From positions 1-62,896 of IMG/VR virus record IMGVR_UViG_3300020732_000013: a stretch of DNA of 62,896 nt; one strand, 5' to 3'. Each line of letters starts with the position of its first letter. The first letter of the stretch is position 1. The position numbers were made by a program, and so were the translations under genes. Below, piece by piece: positions 1 through 9,515 of this stretch. A model generated the notes under the pieces. That model was not told the DNA's origin and did not search any database. It saw nothing but the letters and a program-made list of their open reading frames with translations. Source of the DNA: a virus.

Positions 1-3000
1 TATCGGTACCACCCCCGCCACATTCTTTGCACAGCATGAAGTCAATAACCTTGAATCTCAGGCTCGGGCGCAAGAAGCCGACATCGCTGCGGGTAAGAAG
101 CCGCGCGAAACATCGACAGGCAAATCGCTCGTTGCCTCTGCGGGTCAAACCGCATTTGACGTGTTTGGTGGCAAACTCTTTACGTCAATTCCCGGCGTTA
201 ACAAGATGATGGGCAAAATGCCCATTCTGCGTGATCTTGTTGGCGAGAGTGCTGAACCGCTTGAAGGTGAGACGGCTGAACAAGCGGCAGCGCGCGCTTC
301 TAAAGAAGCACAAGATAAAATCATTCAGGCTTCTCAAGACGGCAAACTCACATATAAAAATGGTATAGCCAAAGGCGTCGCTAAAGGCGTGGGCTTTGCC
401 GTGCCTCAGTCGCTTGCCAGTACGATCTTGGATCGTTGGCAGTCGGGTGAATCGAACGACGTCTTTAATGACCCCGATGCTGCTCACGCATGGAGAGACT
501 CTCTTCTGCAAGGTGCTGTCTTAGGCATGACGCTTGGCGTCGGCGAAGGCGCGTTCCATACCCGTGCGGAACGTAAACAGGCTGCGGATCTTATTGGGCA
601 GCGCAAGGCTGAAGAAAAAGCCGCTGCTGAAGCGGCGGCTGATGCGGAGAAGAAAATAACGGAGACTCCCAAGACTGCGGATCCGTTACTCGGTCAGGCG
701 CGCGATGTCATTATGGCTACAGGCGACGCTACTCGTGCCGACCATATTGCTGCTCTTATGGCGCAGGTTAAGGACGAGGACGGTAATCCTATCCCGCACT
801 CAAAAGCGACGTCATTGTTTAATGCGTTGACAAAGAAGTCTGCGGGAGACATGCAAGTCAAATTCTCTAAGCCCGATCCGCAAACGGGCGTACTCTCCAT
901 TAAGAACAAACTTACGGGAGAAGAGGAAGCACCAACGGCTGCACCGCACACGACCGAAGATCTTCTGGCTGAACCCGCAGCCGTTGCGGAAACTCATGTC
1001 GATGATCCTACGAGTCACAAAGGCACAGTGGATCCGGACAACACTCTTGCTCAAGAAGACGCAGAAGGAAAAAACGCAGATGACGTCGGCGCATTGGCTC
1101 CGGGCGAGGCAACTACGCCTCCGCACCAAACTGTCCAAGACGAAGGAGCAGTCCGTGGAAAAACCGATACTGAAGTTTCGGGTTCCGAAGGAGGAGACAC
1201 TGGAGATAACACAGGAGGGACTGGAGGAGGCGCTAAGTTGCCTACACTTTCAGATCCCGCCGACGAGCAGCGAATTGGACGCGTTGACAGTGAGGGAGTG
1301 GATAATACTAAGCCAAGTACTCCAACAACTGATGAAGGAACGGCAGGTGAGCAGCCTCCAGTAGCGTCTGAACCCCCGCCTATCATTCCTCCAATTGAGA
1401 CGCCGCCCGTTGCCGACCCGCCGCCTAAACCTGCGGAAGTCACGCCTGTCCACGATAAAGGTCAGATTGAGTCTGATCTTAGAGCAATGGCTGACGCTAA
1501 TGGGAACATTAAGGGATCCGATGCTGCGGAGTATGTTCGCACGCACTCTCCGAATGCGTTTCACCGATACATTGCCGGACTTGTCGGTAAGATGGTTGGG
1601 CACTTTGAACGTGCCGGATTCAAAATCAACGTTCGTTTTGAAGACCCAAATAACCCCCATACCTCCAGTTCAAGTATAAAGTCCGGGTCTAGTGGCGTTA
1701 CAAGTTCGGATTTACGCGATAGCGGAACTGACGCTAATACAATCACTATTCTTCTTTCTGGTAACAATCTTCGTACGGCTAAACGCCCTGCCAGATTTAG
1801 GGACGGCACGCCTACAACTATCGAAGCATATCCGGAACAAGCCAAAAACCCTGACACCATTGCCGGACATGACACGATTCTGCATGAATTGATCCACGCG
1901 GTAACGACTCATGCGATTGAGTACGGCGCGTACTACGCTCAGAACAACGCGGATATACCGGCATCACGTCGGTCCAAGTCATATCTAGTTGATGCCTATA
2001 ACGACTTGGCTGCGCTCCATAAACATGTTGTGGATCGCATTAATAAGATTCCTGACAACAAATTATCACCTGTTGAAAAGCGGCTTAAAAACTTTAGCAA
2101 CATGATGGATAACCCGCACGAGTTGCTTGCGTGGGGATTGTCGGACCCGGAGGCTGCGGAATGGCTATCGACTGTACCGTACAAGTCTGGCGGCAAACTC
2201 ACCAACGCGTGGCGCGCTATCGTCGATACAGTGGCGAAAATCCTTGGCGTTGATCCTGCTAAAAAGAACGCACTGAACGAATTGCTGCGAGTCAGCGAGA
2301 AGTACATTGGTAAAGACTCAACCAAGCAAGTGCTTGCGTTGCGTAAGAAGTATTCTAAAGAACCGACCTATCTAACGGACGTTACTTTTGCGCAAAGCAA
2401 AGTAGGGGCCGGTGAACGGCATTCAGATCATTTGTTTGATCAGACTGCGCTTGGGGAAGCCGCTAATCAAACAAGCGGCAGCAGAGAAAAACTCATCAAT
2501 ATGCCTATTGATGATTTTCTTAGCATGGCGCGCAGTTTCAGTGATAACGCAAACGGCAAACCTTCAGAAGGAAAGTTACGTTCAATTAGGAATGCTCTTA
2601 GCGAAACGGGAAAACTTCCAACCGGCGTGGGCGGTCGTATTCCATTTCTAAAATTTCGTAACACCGAACATGGTTGGGCCGAGGTCACAGGACACGAAGG
2701 GCGGCACCGTGCCCTTGCTCTTAAGGAGCAGGGCTACACTCACATGCCTGTTGTGCTGGAAAGCGATAGCGGTCACACGATCCGTTGGGGAAAACAAGAT
2801 AACCCCGATCACATGGATTACGTCCAAAACTGGCCGCACACTTTGTTTGGTGAACGCGATAGCGCAGATTCAACTGGGCATGGGAATAATCGAATCGACT
2901 TCCCAGTTACGCGAGAAGCCGCAACTGAGGAGCGTAGAGTGCGCGCGCAGCGTAAGACTGCGCCCAAAGCCCCAACGACTCCGGAAGAGTGGGAGCGTCT

Positions 3001-6000
3001 TCGCGCCGAAGAACTAGAGGCCAAGTCCCTTAAGGGTAAGGTCAAACAGAGTATCATGGACCTGTGGAAAGGTGCCAAGAGCGGTGCGTACGACAAATTG
3101 GTCACGCTGTTCCAGAATGAATGGCGTCCGCTTAAGTTGCTTGAACATATGCGGGATCTTGCTAACTCCAACGTCATTGGCGGGGACAAGGCAACCAACA
3201 TCTACACCAATCTGATTGGCGCAATGGATCGTGCATCAAGCCTGATGGCAATGCACTTGAATCCGTTGTTCCAAGAAGTGCGGAATCAGATTCGTTCTTT
3301 CGCTAAGAATAATGATCTGTCATGGAACGAAGCGTTGGCCCGCCTTGACGGAATGCGTGTCTCGCTACACGAGCCTGAGCGCCGTCGTACGGTCTTTGTC
3401 CGCGAAGCACCATTGAAGACTGCACCACGGGCATATCAAGACGCCAACGGCAATACCGTCATGATGTCTCCGGCGGATCGTCGACAGCGCATCCTCGACA
3501 AAATCGCTGATGCCAATGTCTCGGCTGCGGACAAAGAGAAACTGGAACAAGCCCTGCACAAGATGGTCTTTGAGAAAGATGCTAAGGGCAACTTTGTCAA
3601 TCTGGATGAGAATGGTCATAGCCCAACGAAAGGCAAGGGGCCGAAGTCCATCGACGAGAATTCACCGGAGTACAACGTTGTCGGTGGATACAACTCGGAC
3701 TTCATCAAGCAACTCCGCCAAGGGTACGATGACGCTACCGCCAATGGTGCGAATCCAGAAATCAACCGCATCTTTGATCTGTTAAAAGAGATCGAAGCGA
3801 AGGGGCGTGAGTTCGACCGTGCTGCCAATTACTGGACGAACTACACGGACGGTATCGTTGCCGCCTACGGGTGGAAAAACTACGTGCCGTTCAAAGGTCT
3901 TGGTGGGCAGGAAGCGAAGTTCGAATTGAACGGCAAATACAAGGGTGTCAGTGGCGAACACGCTGACGCGCCGAACGCGTTCGAAGCCCGTGAATCTGAG
4001 GCCGACAACAGTCTTCTCCAAACGATGGTCGACGCCTCCCGTGCCGCAGGGCGCGCAGGACGTAAGGATGTCACCAAGATTCTGAAGAACCTCATCAACG
4101 CCAAAGATGGCATGGGGATCAACGGCAAGTTGGTGAAGACTCTGACCGCGCAAGAGCGCTACGAAAACAAAGTCGACATGAGTGAGTACAAGAAGAGGGG
4201 CAACTTCTTCCACTACATGCCGAACGGCGACATCGAAGTGTACTCACTGACCAAAGATCCTGAGATTCTTGACGCGATTCGCCGACCGTTCGAAGAGGCT
4301 GGCCCAGTGCAGCGCGTCTTAAACGGGCTTACGGGCTTCATGGGTAAACAGCACACCCGGTATAACCTCGCGTTCGCTCCCATGAACTATGTGAAGCATA
4401 CGTTATCTAACGCCTATAACTTGGCGGGACATGCTGGGTTAGGTACGGCGGTAGACTATCTTGGGGCGACCGTTGGTAACACGGGGAACATGCTCAAGGC
4501 GGCGACGTTCGCCAAGCACCTTGTCTCCGGCGACGCTGATGCCATCGACAAGATGCGGAACAGTTCCGACCCGTTCATCCGCAACATGGTCGAGTACATG
4601 GAAGAGGGCGGACGCACGACATACGGTCAGACGTACTCCATCACCTCCAAGATGGACGACATTAAGAAGACTGTTGGACGAGGCAACGTTCTGCACAACG
4701 CGCAGCAGATCGCGCATTACTTCGATGCCTACCAAGACATGTTTGACCTCACGAGTCGTACCTCTGCGTACGGCGTGATCAAACAGAAACTGATGCAAGA
4801 AGGCATGACGGAACCGCAAGCGCGAGAACTCGCAGCGGCACAGGCCAAGGAACTGACCAACTATCGCTTGATCGGTAAGTACGGTCGCTCGGCGGGGGGA
4901 CTGTTCATGTTCTTCCGTCCTGCGGCATCGTCGGCGGTTGCTGCCATCGATACGCTGCGCCCTGCGTTCCAGTCCGTGGAGTCTGTCCTCGCCAAGTATC
5001 CTGAGAGCGTTCTTAAGGATCCGGCGAAGAAACAGGCGATCATCGACAACCACGTCAAGTTGCAGCAGAACACTAAGCGCTTGGCAGTCTCATTGGTGGG
5101 TGCCGGAGCCGCGCTCTACACGATGGCATTCTTGGCATCGGGCAACGACGAGCAGGGGCGTAACCGCGTCGCGTCGGATGATAAGGCGCGGTGGACTCGC
5201 TATATGCGTCTGCCGATTTTGGGTGATGCAGCGAACGGGTTCTTCCAGTTGCCGTGGGGCTTCGGCCTTGGTGGTCTGGGCGCGCTTGGTGCGCAACTTG
5301 CGGCCTTGTCGTACGGACATCAAAAACCCAGCGAAGCGGCGGGCAACATTATTAACATTGCCGCAGAATCTTTCTTGCCGATCACCCCGTCGCACATCAA
5401 TCCGACCGACAATTTGTTCGCGTTCATGCTCGACACGGTCACGCCTAGCGGCTTGCGTCCGTGGGTAGAGTACGCCATGAACCGCGACGATATGGGCAAT
5501 GAAATCTTTAACGCACGGCAAGGCAAGTACAGCGATGTGTTTACCGGCGGTGACCACATCCCGCAAGGCTATAAAGACATTGCTCGTATGCTCTATCGGT
5601 TGACGGACTACAAGTTAGAAGTTAGCCCGAACACCTTGTACTTCTTCGCGACGCACTACTTCGACGCCATTGGGCGCATTGCCAACATGGGTTATGACCT
5701 GAAGTTGATGGCGGATGGGAACAAGCACTTCGACTACAAACACGACCTCCCGCTTACGGATAGTTTCGTGGGTACGTACTCCAACGTGGACGCTCGGCAG
5801 TGGCAAGAGATCCAGAAACAATTGGATGAGAAGTCCCGAACGTTAAACACGTTGAAGAAGACGGACTCGGATGCTTACGTGAAATATATGATGGAGCATC
5901 CAACGGAGCAGTTCTTAGTCAACAATTATCATCATATGGCGAATGCTCAGTTAAAAGAGTTAGCGGCACGACGTTTGTCCATTCAATTGGCACCGGATGA

Positions 6001-6112
6001 ACAGATACCGCCATTGCAGCGCGAAGAGATCGTTAAGGAGATCCGTTTACATGAGAACGCGATCAAATCCAATCTCATCGCGCGATACCATGAAATGGGT
6101 ATCGATCCTTAA
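1..6112 (+). CDS. Large injected 'polyvalent' virion protein, C-terminal part (start lies beyond the left edge)
   Basis: The frame is open from base 2 to TAA 6110-6112, about 2036 residues. The first start-like codon (GTG 161) has no Shine-Dalgarno and sits in unbroken coding sequence, so the gene enters from outside. Seen in order: Ala/Glu-rich helical part; Pro/Asp/Thr-rich linker (about 950-1450); zinc-peptidase signature HELIH (1883-1897) followed by NPHELLAW (about 2110-2136); a module with GHEGRHRAL (about 2687-2723) that may be ParB/Srx-like; and a very long helical C-terminal half ending in an FFRP-containing segment. Large virion proteins with this build are known from podovirus-type phages and are thought to be injected with the DNA. 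The N-terminal piece is probably the partial gene at 62509. Function beyond virion/injection is inferred. Confidence 0.85.
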   Translation, partial: IGTTPATFFAQHEVNNLESQARAQEADIAAGKKPRETSTGKSLVASAGQTAFDVFGGKLFTSIPGVNKMMGKMPILRDLVGESAEPLEGETAEQAAARASKEAQDKIIQASQDGKLTYKNGIAKGVAKGVGFAVPQSLASTILDRWQSGESNDVFNDPDAAHAWRDSLLQGAVLGMTLGVGEGAFHTRAERKQAADLIGQRKAEEKAAAEAAADAEKKITETPKTADPLLGQARDVIMATGDATRADHIAALMAQVKDEDGNPIPHSKATSLFNALTKKSAGDMQVKFSKPDPQTGVLSIKNKLTGEEEAPTAAPHTTEDLLAEPAAVAETHVDDPTSHKGTVDPDNTLAQEDAEGKNADDVGALAPGEATTPPHQTVQDEGAVRGKTDTEVSGSEGGDTGDNTGGTGGGAKLPTLSDPADEQRIGRVDSEGVDNTKPSTPTTDEGTAGEQPPVASEPPPIIPPIETPPVADPPPKPAEVTPVHDKGQIESDLRAMADANGNIKGSDAAEYVRTHSPNAFHRYIAGLVGKMVGHFERAGFKINVRFEDPNNPHTSSSSIKSGSSGVTSSDLRDSGTDANTITILLSGNNLRTAKRPARFRDGTPTTIEAYPEQAKNPDTIAGHDTILHELIHAVTTHAIEYGAYYAQNNADIPASRRSKSYLVDAYNDLAALHKHVVDRINKIPDNKLSPVEKRLKNFSNMMDNPHELLAWGLSDPEAAEWLSTVPYKSGGKLTNAWRAIVDTVAKILGVDPAKKNALNELLRVSEKYIGKDSTKQVLALRKKYSKEPTYLTDVTFAQSKVGAGERHSDHLFDQTALGEAANQTSGSREKLINMPIDDFLSMARSFSDNANGKPSEGKLRSIRNALSETGKLPTGVGGRIPFLKFRNTEHGWAEVTGHEGRHRALALKEQGYTHMPVVLESDSGHTIRWGKQDNPDHMDYVQNWPHTLFGERDSADSTGHGNNRIDFPVTREAATEERRVRAQRKTAPKAPTTPEEWERLRAEELEAKSLKGKVKQSIMDLWKGAKSGAYDKLVTLFQNEWRPLKLLEHMRDLANSNVIGGDKATNIYTNLIGAMDRASSLMAMHLNPLFQEVRNQIRSFAKNNDLSWNEALARLDGMRVSLHEPERRRTVFVREAPLKTAPRAYQDANGNTVMMSPADRRQRILDKIADANVSAADKEKLEQALHKMVFEKDAKGNFVNLDENGHSPTKGKGPKSIDENSPEYNVVGGYNSDFIKQLRQGYDDATANGANPEINRIFDLLKEIEAKGREFDRAANYWTNYTDGIVAAYGWKNYVPFKGLGGQEAKFELNGKYKGVSGEHADAPNAFEARESEADNSLLQTMVDASRAAGRAGRKDVTKILKNLINAKDGMGINGKLVKTLTAQERYENKVDMSEYKKRGNFFHYMPNGDIEVYSLTKDPEILDAIRRPFEEAGPVQRVLNGLTGFMGKQHTRYNLAFAPMNYVKHTLSNAYNLAGHAGLGTAVDYLGATVGNTGNMLKAATFAKHLVSGDADAIDKMRNSSDPFIRNMVEYMEEGGRTTYGQTYSITSKMDDIKKTVGRGNVLHNAQQIAHYFDAYQDMFDLTSRTSAYGVIKQKLMQEGMTEPQARELAAAQAKELTNYRLIGKYGRSAGGLFMFFRPAASSAVAAIDTLRPAFQSVESVLAKYPESVLKDPAKKQAIIDNHVKLQQNTKRLAVSLVGAGAALYTMAFLASGNDEQGRNRVASDDKARWTRYMRLPILGDAANGFFQLPWGFGLGGLGALGAQLAALSYGHQKPSEAAGNIINIAAESFLPITPSHINPTDNLFAFMLDTVTPSGLRPWVEYAMNRDDMGNEIFNARQGKYSDVFTGGDHIPQGYKDIARMLYRLTDYKLEVSPNTLYFFATHYFDAIGRIANMGYDLKLMADGNKHFDYKHDLPLTDSFVGTYSNVDARQWQEIQKQLDEKSRTLNTLKKTDSDAYVKYMMEHPTEQFLVNNYHHMANAQLKELAARRLSIQLAPDEQIPPLQREEIVKEIRLHENAIKSNLIARYHEMGIDP

Positions 6113-6315
6113 CGGATACGCCATACCCGTACTCCAAGGTAGCCGTCTTTCGTAGTGGTGAGGGCTTTAACCTTCACCCCGGCTACCTTGGAGCGTGTGT
6201 CAATGACGTAGATCATTTGAGCGGGTTGAAGCGTTGGTATAAAAAAACTCTCACCCACGTCCAACGCTTCAAACGGCAGGAGCCAATTTGGCTCTTGAAA
6301 CTCATTCAGTTCCAT
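6109..6315 (-). CDS. Conserved-looking 68-residue protein, unknown function
   Basis: Last gene of the minus arm, 68 residues. The N-terminal EPNWLLPFEALDVGESFF segment and the C-terminal GYLGVRVWRI segment look like one compact beta-rich domain rather than random sequence. Its TAA (6109-6111) overlaps the TAA of the giant late gene, so the two arms converge here with no spacer. Its start overlaps the end of the primase-helicase gene by 14 bases, implying coupled translation. A 13-bp inverted repeat lies inside it. No function recognised. Confidence 0.75.
   Translation of the reverse strand: MELNEFQEPNWLLPFEALDVGESFFIPTLQPAQMIYVIDTRSKVAGVKVKALTTTKDGYLGVRVWRIR
6132..6193. repeat. Long nested inverted repeat at the convergence of the two arms
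   Basis: CTCCAAGGTAGCC (6132-6144) pairs perfectly with GGCTACCTTGGAG (6181-6193). A second stem, GGTGAGGG (6157-6164) with CCTTCACC (6171-6178, one G-T pair), nests in the loop. The structure lies within the 68-residue gene, 20 bases past the end of the late gene. Neither strand has a T-run behind it, so it is not a classical terminator. It could still block or process converging transcripts. Confidence 0.6.
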
Positions 6316-9130
6316 CGGACTTCTGCAAATCGCTCAAGAGCGCCGGGGCGAACTCTATGCAGTTTACCGCCGGGGAAGACCCAGTTCCTGACTTCCACCC
6401 CGTACCCAAGCGCATCTTCTTGATCCCCCGGCACATGCCATCCTTCTCCATCGCGGTGAAGAACTCGTCCTCGCTGACTTGCTTGCTCGACAAGAACTTC
6501 TTGAACGCCGACGATAGATAGAATATTCCTTTATCAGTCTCAATACGACCTATCAACTCGTTCCTCGGTTCTTGCACGACGCGCTGCTCTTCCGTATTGA
6601 TGATGAGGAACTTATCGATGTTCCGCAGGTAGTACTCGCCGATCAATGGCGGGTAGTCGAACGTCTCCAACTTCACAACCTTATCCCGAATGCGAATCAT
6701 CTCAAGGATGACGCCGTTGAAAATTCGATCCAGATCAAACTCAAAGATCTTAGCCTCGTTCGCTAACTCACCTGCCGCCAGACACGCGGTGAGGATGTCG
6801 CCGTAGAATCGATACGCAATGCTCTTGGAGAAACTCTTAGAGAATTTGTCCATGTAGTAGTCCAACAACTTCTGGATCTTTTTGTCGCCTACCTTAAAGA
6901 CCTGCTTGATGAACTCAGGCCCTGCCCATCCGTAGTTCGCCATCAAGATGCCCATGTCTCGACGCCCGACCTCACTGTCTTCCCACAGTTTGGGGCGTGG
7001 CAGATTGAGTTGAATCAGACGCGCCATCTCTCCGGTTGGCTTGTCTTTGAGTTCAAGCAGGATCTCGTGATAGTCACGGTTGCCTGTCAGGATGGATAGG
7101 GTCGCTGCCGGGAGTTGCAACTCACGCTCCGCATCAATGGAGTGCTGTAAACGGATCTTGCCGCTGCCCTGTGAGATCTGATGAATCATATACGACAGCG
7201 CTTTGGAGTCGATGTTGCCGGTCTCGTCGAGTCCCAATGGCATGTTCTTCAAAGACAGATAGCGCTGCATCAGGCCCATCTGTGTCGATCCCGTGCCTTC
7301 CACGATGCTCTGCCGCTTAGGATGGCCCCAGATACCCAACGCTGCGTAGAGCGTCGCGGACTTGCCGTGGCCTGTTCCGGCGCTGACCAGACCAATGGTG
7401 CCACCCGGACTCGCGGTATAGCGCATCAAAGACGCACCCAATCCTGCTAACGGACCGGCGAAAGCGTGAATTTCAAATCCCGGTTCGTTGAAGACTTTAA
7501 TACCTGACTGCCATTCCTCGTAACTGCCTTCACGACGAAACAGTTTTGAGATGCCGTGAATGGCTACAGAGGTTGCCGCAGCGCGCTCTGATCCGTCGGG
7601 GCGAATCTCAATGTTGCCCACAATGAATGCGTCGCACTTCTCGGACCAACCCATTTGCATACGCATGATTTCCGCCGCCTCTTTCTCTTGCAGGTAGATC
7701 GTCCACTTCTTCAAATATGCCAACACCAACTTGGCATGACCGGGGTTCTCTATGATCTCTCCGGCAATACCCATCACGCGGGTCAACTCTGCCAGCGACG
7801 CAATGTGCTTCATCGGCAATGGGAATTCTAACGGTTCGTCTCTCGGCTTCAGTTGCCGCATCACGAGCATTTCACCGTCCGGCCCACCCACCACGCGCTT
7901 GATTGGGAACATGTCATGGTGCAAGACGCAGGTCGTCGACTCTATGGAATTACCGTCATCGTCTTCTTCACTTGAGGTGTAATAGATGCCTCCGTTCTTG
8001 CCTCGGCTAAACGGGAAGAGTGATTTCGGAAAGAGAGGAATTGCTTTGGGATCCTCTTCGATCCAAACTGCGTCCGTTTCAGTGGCTTCTTCTGCATACG
8101 GGGCTACCTGAACCTTTGCGCCTATTTCGATGGGCGACGTGATTTTGAGTTTGCAGTCCTTGCAGTACTGCGGATAGTTAGAGCGGAACCAATTGCAGGT
8201 TCGCGGCCCTTTCCATTCTGCTGATGCCTTGGCTTCCGTTGCTTCCCAGTTGTACTGCGGATGGTCTTCAGAAAGCGCGTGGATGGCTATGTCACGGTCT
8301 TCGCACTTATTCGCGATAGACAGTCCGGCAGTCCACAGGTCATATCCCAAAGTCTTGGCGTTGAGAAGCATGTTGCGAATCTGTCCACACCCATGCCCTT
8401 CCGCAGTCTTTTCTACAATCAGTTCAAAACTAGACGCGCGGTTCTTGAAAATCGCGGTATCGTCATCTAGACCTTTCTCTACTGATGCTAGGACATGATT
8501 AATTTCGGGGGTGGTTTGATCAACTTCGACTTCGCCTAGAAGATTCTTAAAGTTGTCAAAGTCAAACTGATAAAAGTGACACGACTCGACCGCAGTAAGA
8601 ACGTGTGGCGTGTGTTTGTAATTAAAGGTGTTGGGGCAACGCATTACGCGCGCTGCGTCGGCAGTCACCGTCTTGTCGATCAACAGCCCGTTGTCTACGC
8701 AGAACGCTTTGAACTTCTCCGCGTATACCTTCCACTCAGCCGTCGGTACGTCTTCAGTAAAAGGCCACCACACCTGAATACCAGTGCCTGAATTAACCAC
8801 GTATGGCGGCGGTATCTCGGTCTTGTCAAGGAAGTCACGCAGACCGGTGCGCGCGGATTCTTGTGTCGGGTATTTGTTTTCTTCCGGACCTACGTCCAGA
8901 TCCACAAAGAACGCGCGAGACCATTGCGCGTTGTCTGCTTTGCGGCTGTAGTCTTTGAATGTGTTAGCGGCTATGTAGATGCTATAAGAATCGTCTTTGA
9001 ACGTTTGGATTTCATGGAGTACGCCGTCGAGTGTCTCTGCGAACCGATTGAACGCCCTGCCGTTCCTGATCCCGGTTACACAATAGACACCCTGCGACGG
9101 TAGGATTTTCTCGTAGAATTGTTTTTCCAT
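6302..9130 (-). CDS. Primase-helicase (AEP-type primase fused to DUF927-like superfamily 3/AAA helicase)
   Basis: 942 residues from ATG 9130. The N-terminal third looks like an archaeo-eukaryotic primase: FFVDLDVG with D77 and D79 (metal-binding DxD), NSGTGIQVWW (113-122) at the second motif where Gln replaces the usual His, and RVMRCPNTFNYK (about 161-172) as the third motif. A Cys cluster (CNWF...CKDC) follows near residues 310-330 and may bind zinc. The C-terminal part is an ATPase: Walker A GTGHGKSA near residues 580-590, then LGLDE as Walker B and SILTGNRD as sensor 1. It should prime and unwind phage DNA with the polymerase at 13525. An upstream TTG (9196) is rejected as the start because a terminator-like hairpin would fall in the coding sequence. 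Confidence 0.88.
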   Translation of the reverse strand: MEKQFYEKILPSQGVYCVTGIRNGRAFNRFAETLDGVLHEIQTFKDDSYSIYIAANTFKDYSRKADNAQWSRAFFVDLDVGPEENKYPTQESARTGLRDFLDKTEIPPPYVVNSGTGIQVWWPFTEDVPTAEWKVYAEKFKAFCVDNGLLIDKTVTADAARVMRCPNTFNYKHTPHVLTAVESCHFYQFDFDNFKNLLGEVEVDQTTPEINHVLASVEKGLDDDTAIFKNRASSFELIVEKTAEGHGCGQIRNMLLNAKTLGYDLWTAGLSIANKCEDRDIAIHALSEDHPQYNWEATEAKASAEWKGPRTCNWFRSNYPQYCKDCKLKITSPIEIGAKVQVAPYAEEATETDAVWIEEDPKAIPLFPKSLFPFSRGKNGGIYYTSSEEDDDGNSIESTTCVLHHDMFPIKRVVGGPDGEMLVMRQLKPRDEPLEFPLPMKHIASLAELTRVMGIAGEIIENPGHAKLVLAYLKKWTIYLQEKEAAEIMRMQMGWSEKCDAFIVGNIEIRPDGSERAAATSVAIHGISKLFRREGSYEEWQSGIKVFNEPGFEIHAFAGPLAGLGASLMRYTASPGGTIGLVSAGTGHGKSATLYAALGIWGHPKRQSIVEGTGSTQMGLMQRYLSLKNMPLGLDETGNIDSKALSYMIHQISQGSGKIRLQHSIDAERELQLPAATLSILTGNRDYHEILLELKDKPTGEMARLIQLNLPRPKLWEDSEVGRRDMGILMANYGWAGPEFIKQVFKVGDKKIQKLLDYYMDKFSKSFSKSIAYRFYGDILTACLAAGELANEAKIFEFDLDRIFNGVILEMIRIRDKVVKLETFDYPPLIGEYYLRNIDKFLIINTEEQRVVQEPRNELIGRIETDKGIFYLSSAFKKFLSSKQVSEDEFFTAMEKDGMCRGIKKMRLGTGWKSGTGSSPAVNCIEFAPALLSDLQKSDGTE

Positions 9131-9147
9131 AATACCGTTTCGCAGAG

Positions 9148-9184
9148 AAAAAAAGGGCGGGGGTCGCGCATCCGACACCCCGCC
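9148..9184 (-). terminator. Rho-independent terminator or attenuator before the primase-helicase gene
   Basis: Read on the minus strand, GGCGGGG (to 9178) pairs with CCCCGCC around a 15-base loop containing a further GTC/GAC pair, followed at once by seven T (9154-9148). It lies between the HTH gene and the primase-helicase start, only 17 bases before ATG 9130. No promoter fits in that gap, so the structure should reduce rather than abolish downstream transcription. Confidence 0.75.
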
Positions 9185-9199
9185 AACTTCAATCAAATA

Positions 9200-9511
9200 T
9201 TAAATTTTTACGCCAAGCATCTCTTCAATATAAGCCTTCGCATCAGGCATGTTGCGCGCCGGAAGCCGCCCCATGCTCATGTCTTCTTGTACGATCTTCA
9301 TGAAGGCCTCGACGATTCGACGCTTCTTCTCCCGAACACCCTGACCGCGAAACCAACTATAGACTGTGGTTGGCGTTGTCTCCAACGCCACTGCCACATA
9401 GGTAGCAGGTAGATTTGTCTTGACGCAGAGTCGTGCCAACTCTACGCCAAGACTATCTACGGTCTGCTTGTTGAGTTCTAATAAGAACTTTTCGCTGTAA
9501 GAGCGTGGCAT
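9200..9511 (-). CDS. Small helix-turn-helix DNA-binding protein
   Basis: 103 residues. A helix-turn-helix is visible at about residues 33-60: NLPATYVAVALETTPTTVYSW, with ATYVAVALETT as the first helix and turn and TTVYSWFRG as the recognition helix, as in Cro/CI or resolvase-like folds. It is followed by a basic stretch (VREKKRR). Likely a phage transcription regulator, and a candidate partner for the dispersed palindromes, though nothing in the sequence proves that link. It sits four bases after the Cys-cluster gene and ahead of a terminator-like hairpin. Confidence 0.8.
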   Translation of the reverse strand: MPRSYSEKFLLELNKQTVDSLGVELARLCVKTNLPATYVAVALETTPTTVYSWFRGQGVREKKRRIVEAFMKIVQEDMSMGRLPARNMPDAKAYIEEMLGVKI

Positions 9512-9515
9512 AAAC

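Noticed and set aside
161-163. GTG 161 as the true start of the giant gene
   Set aside because: No Shine-Dalgarno, and the same frame is open with plausible coding sequence back to base 2.
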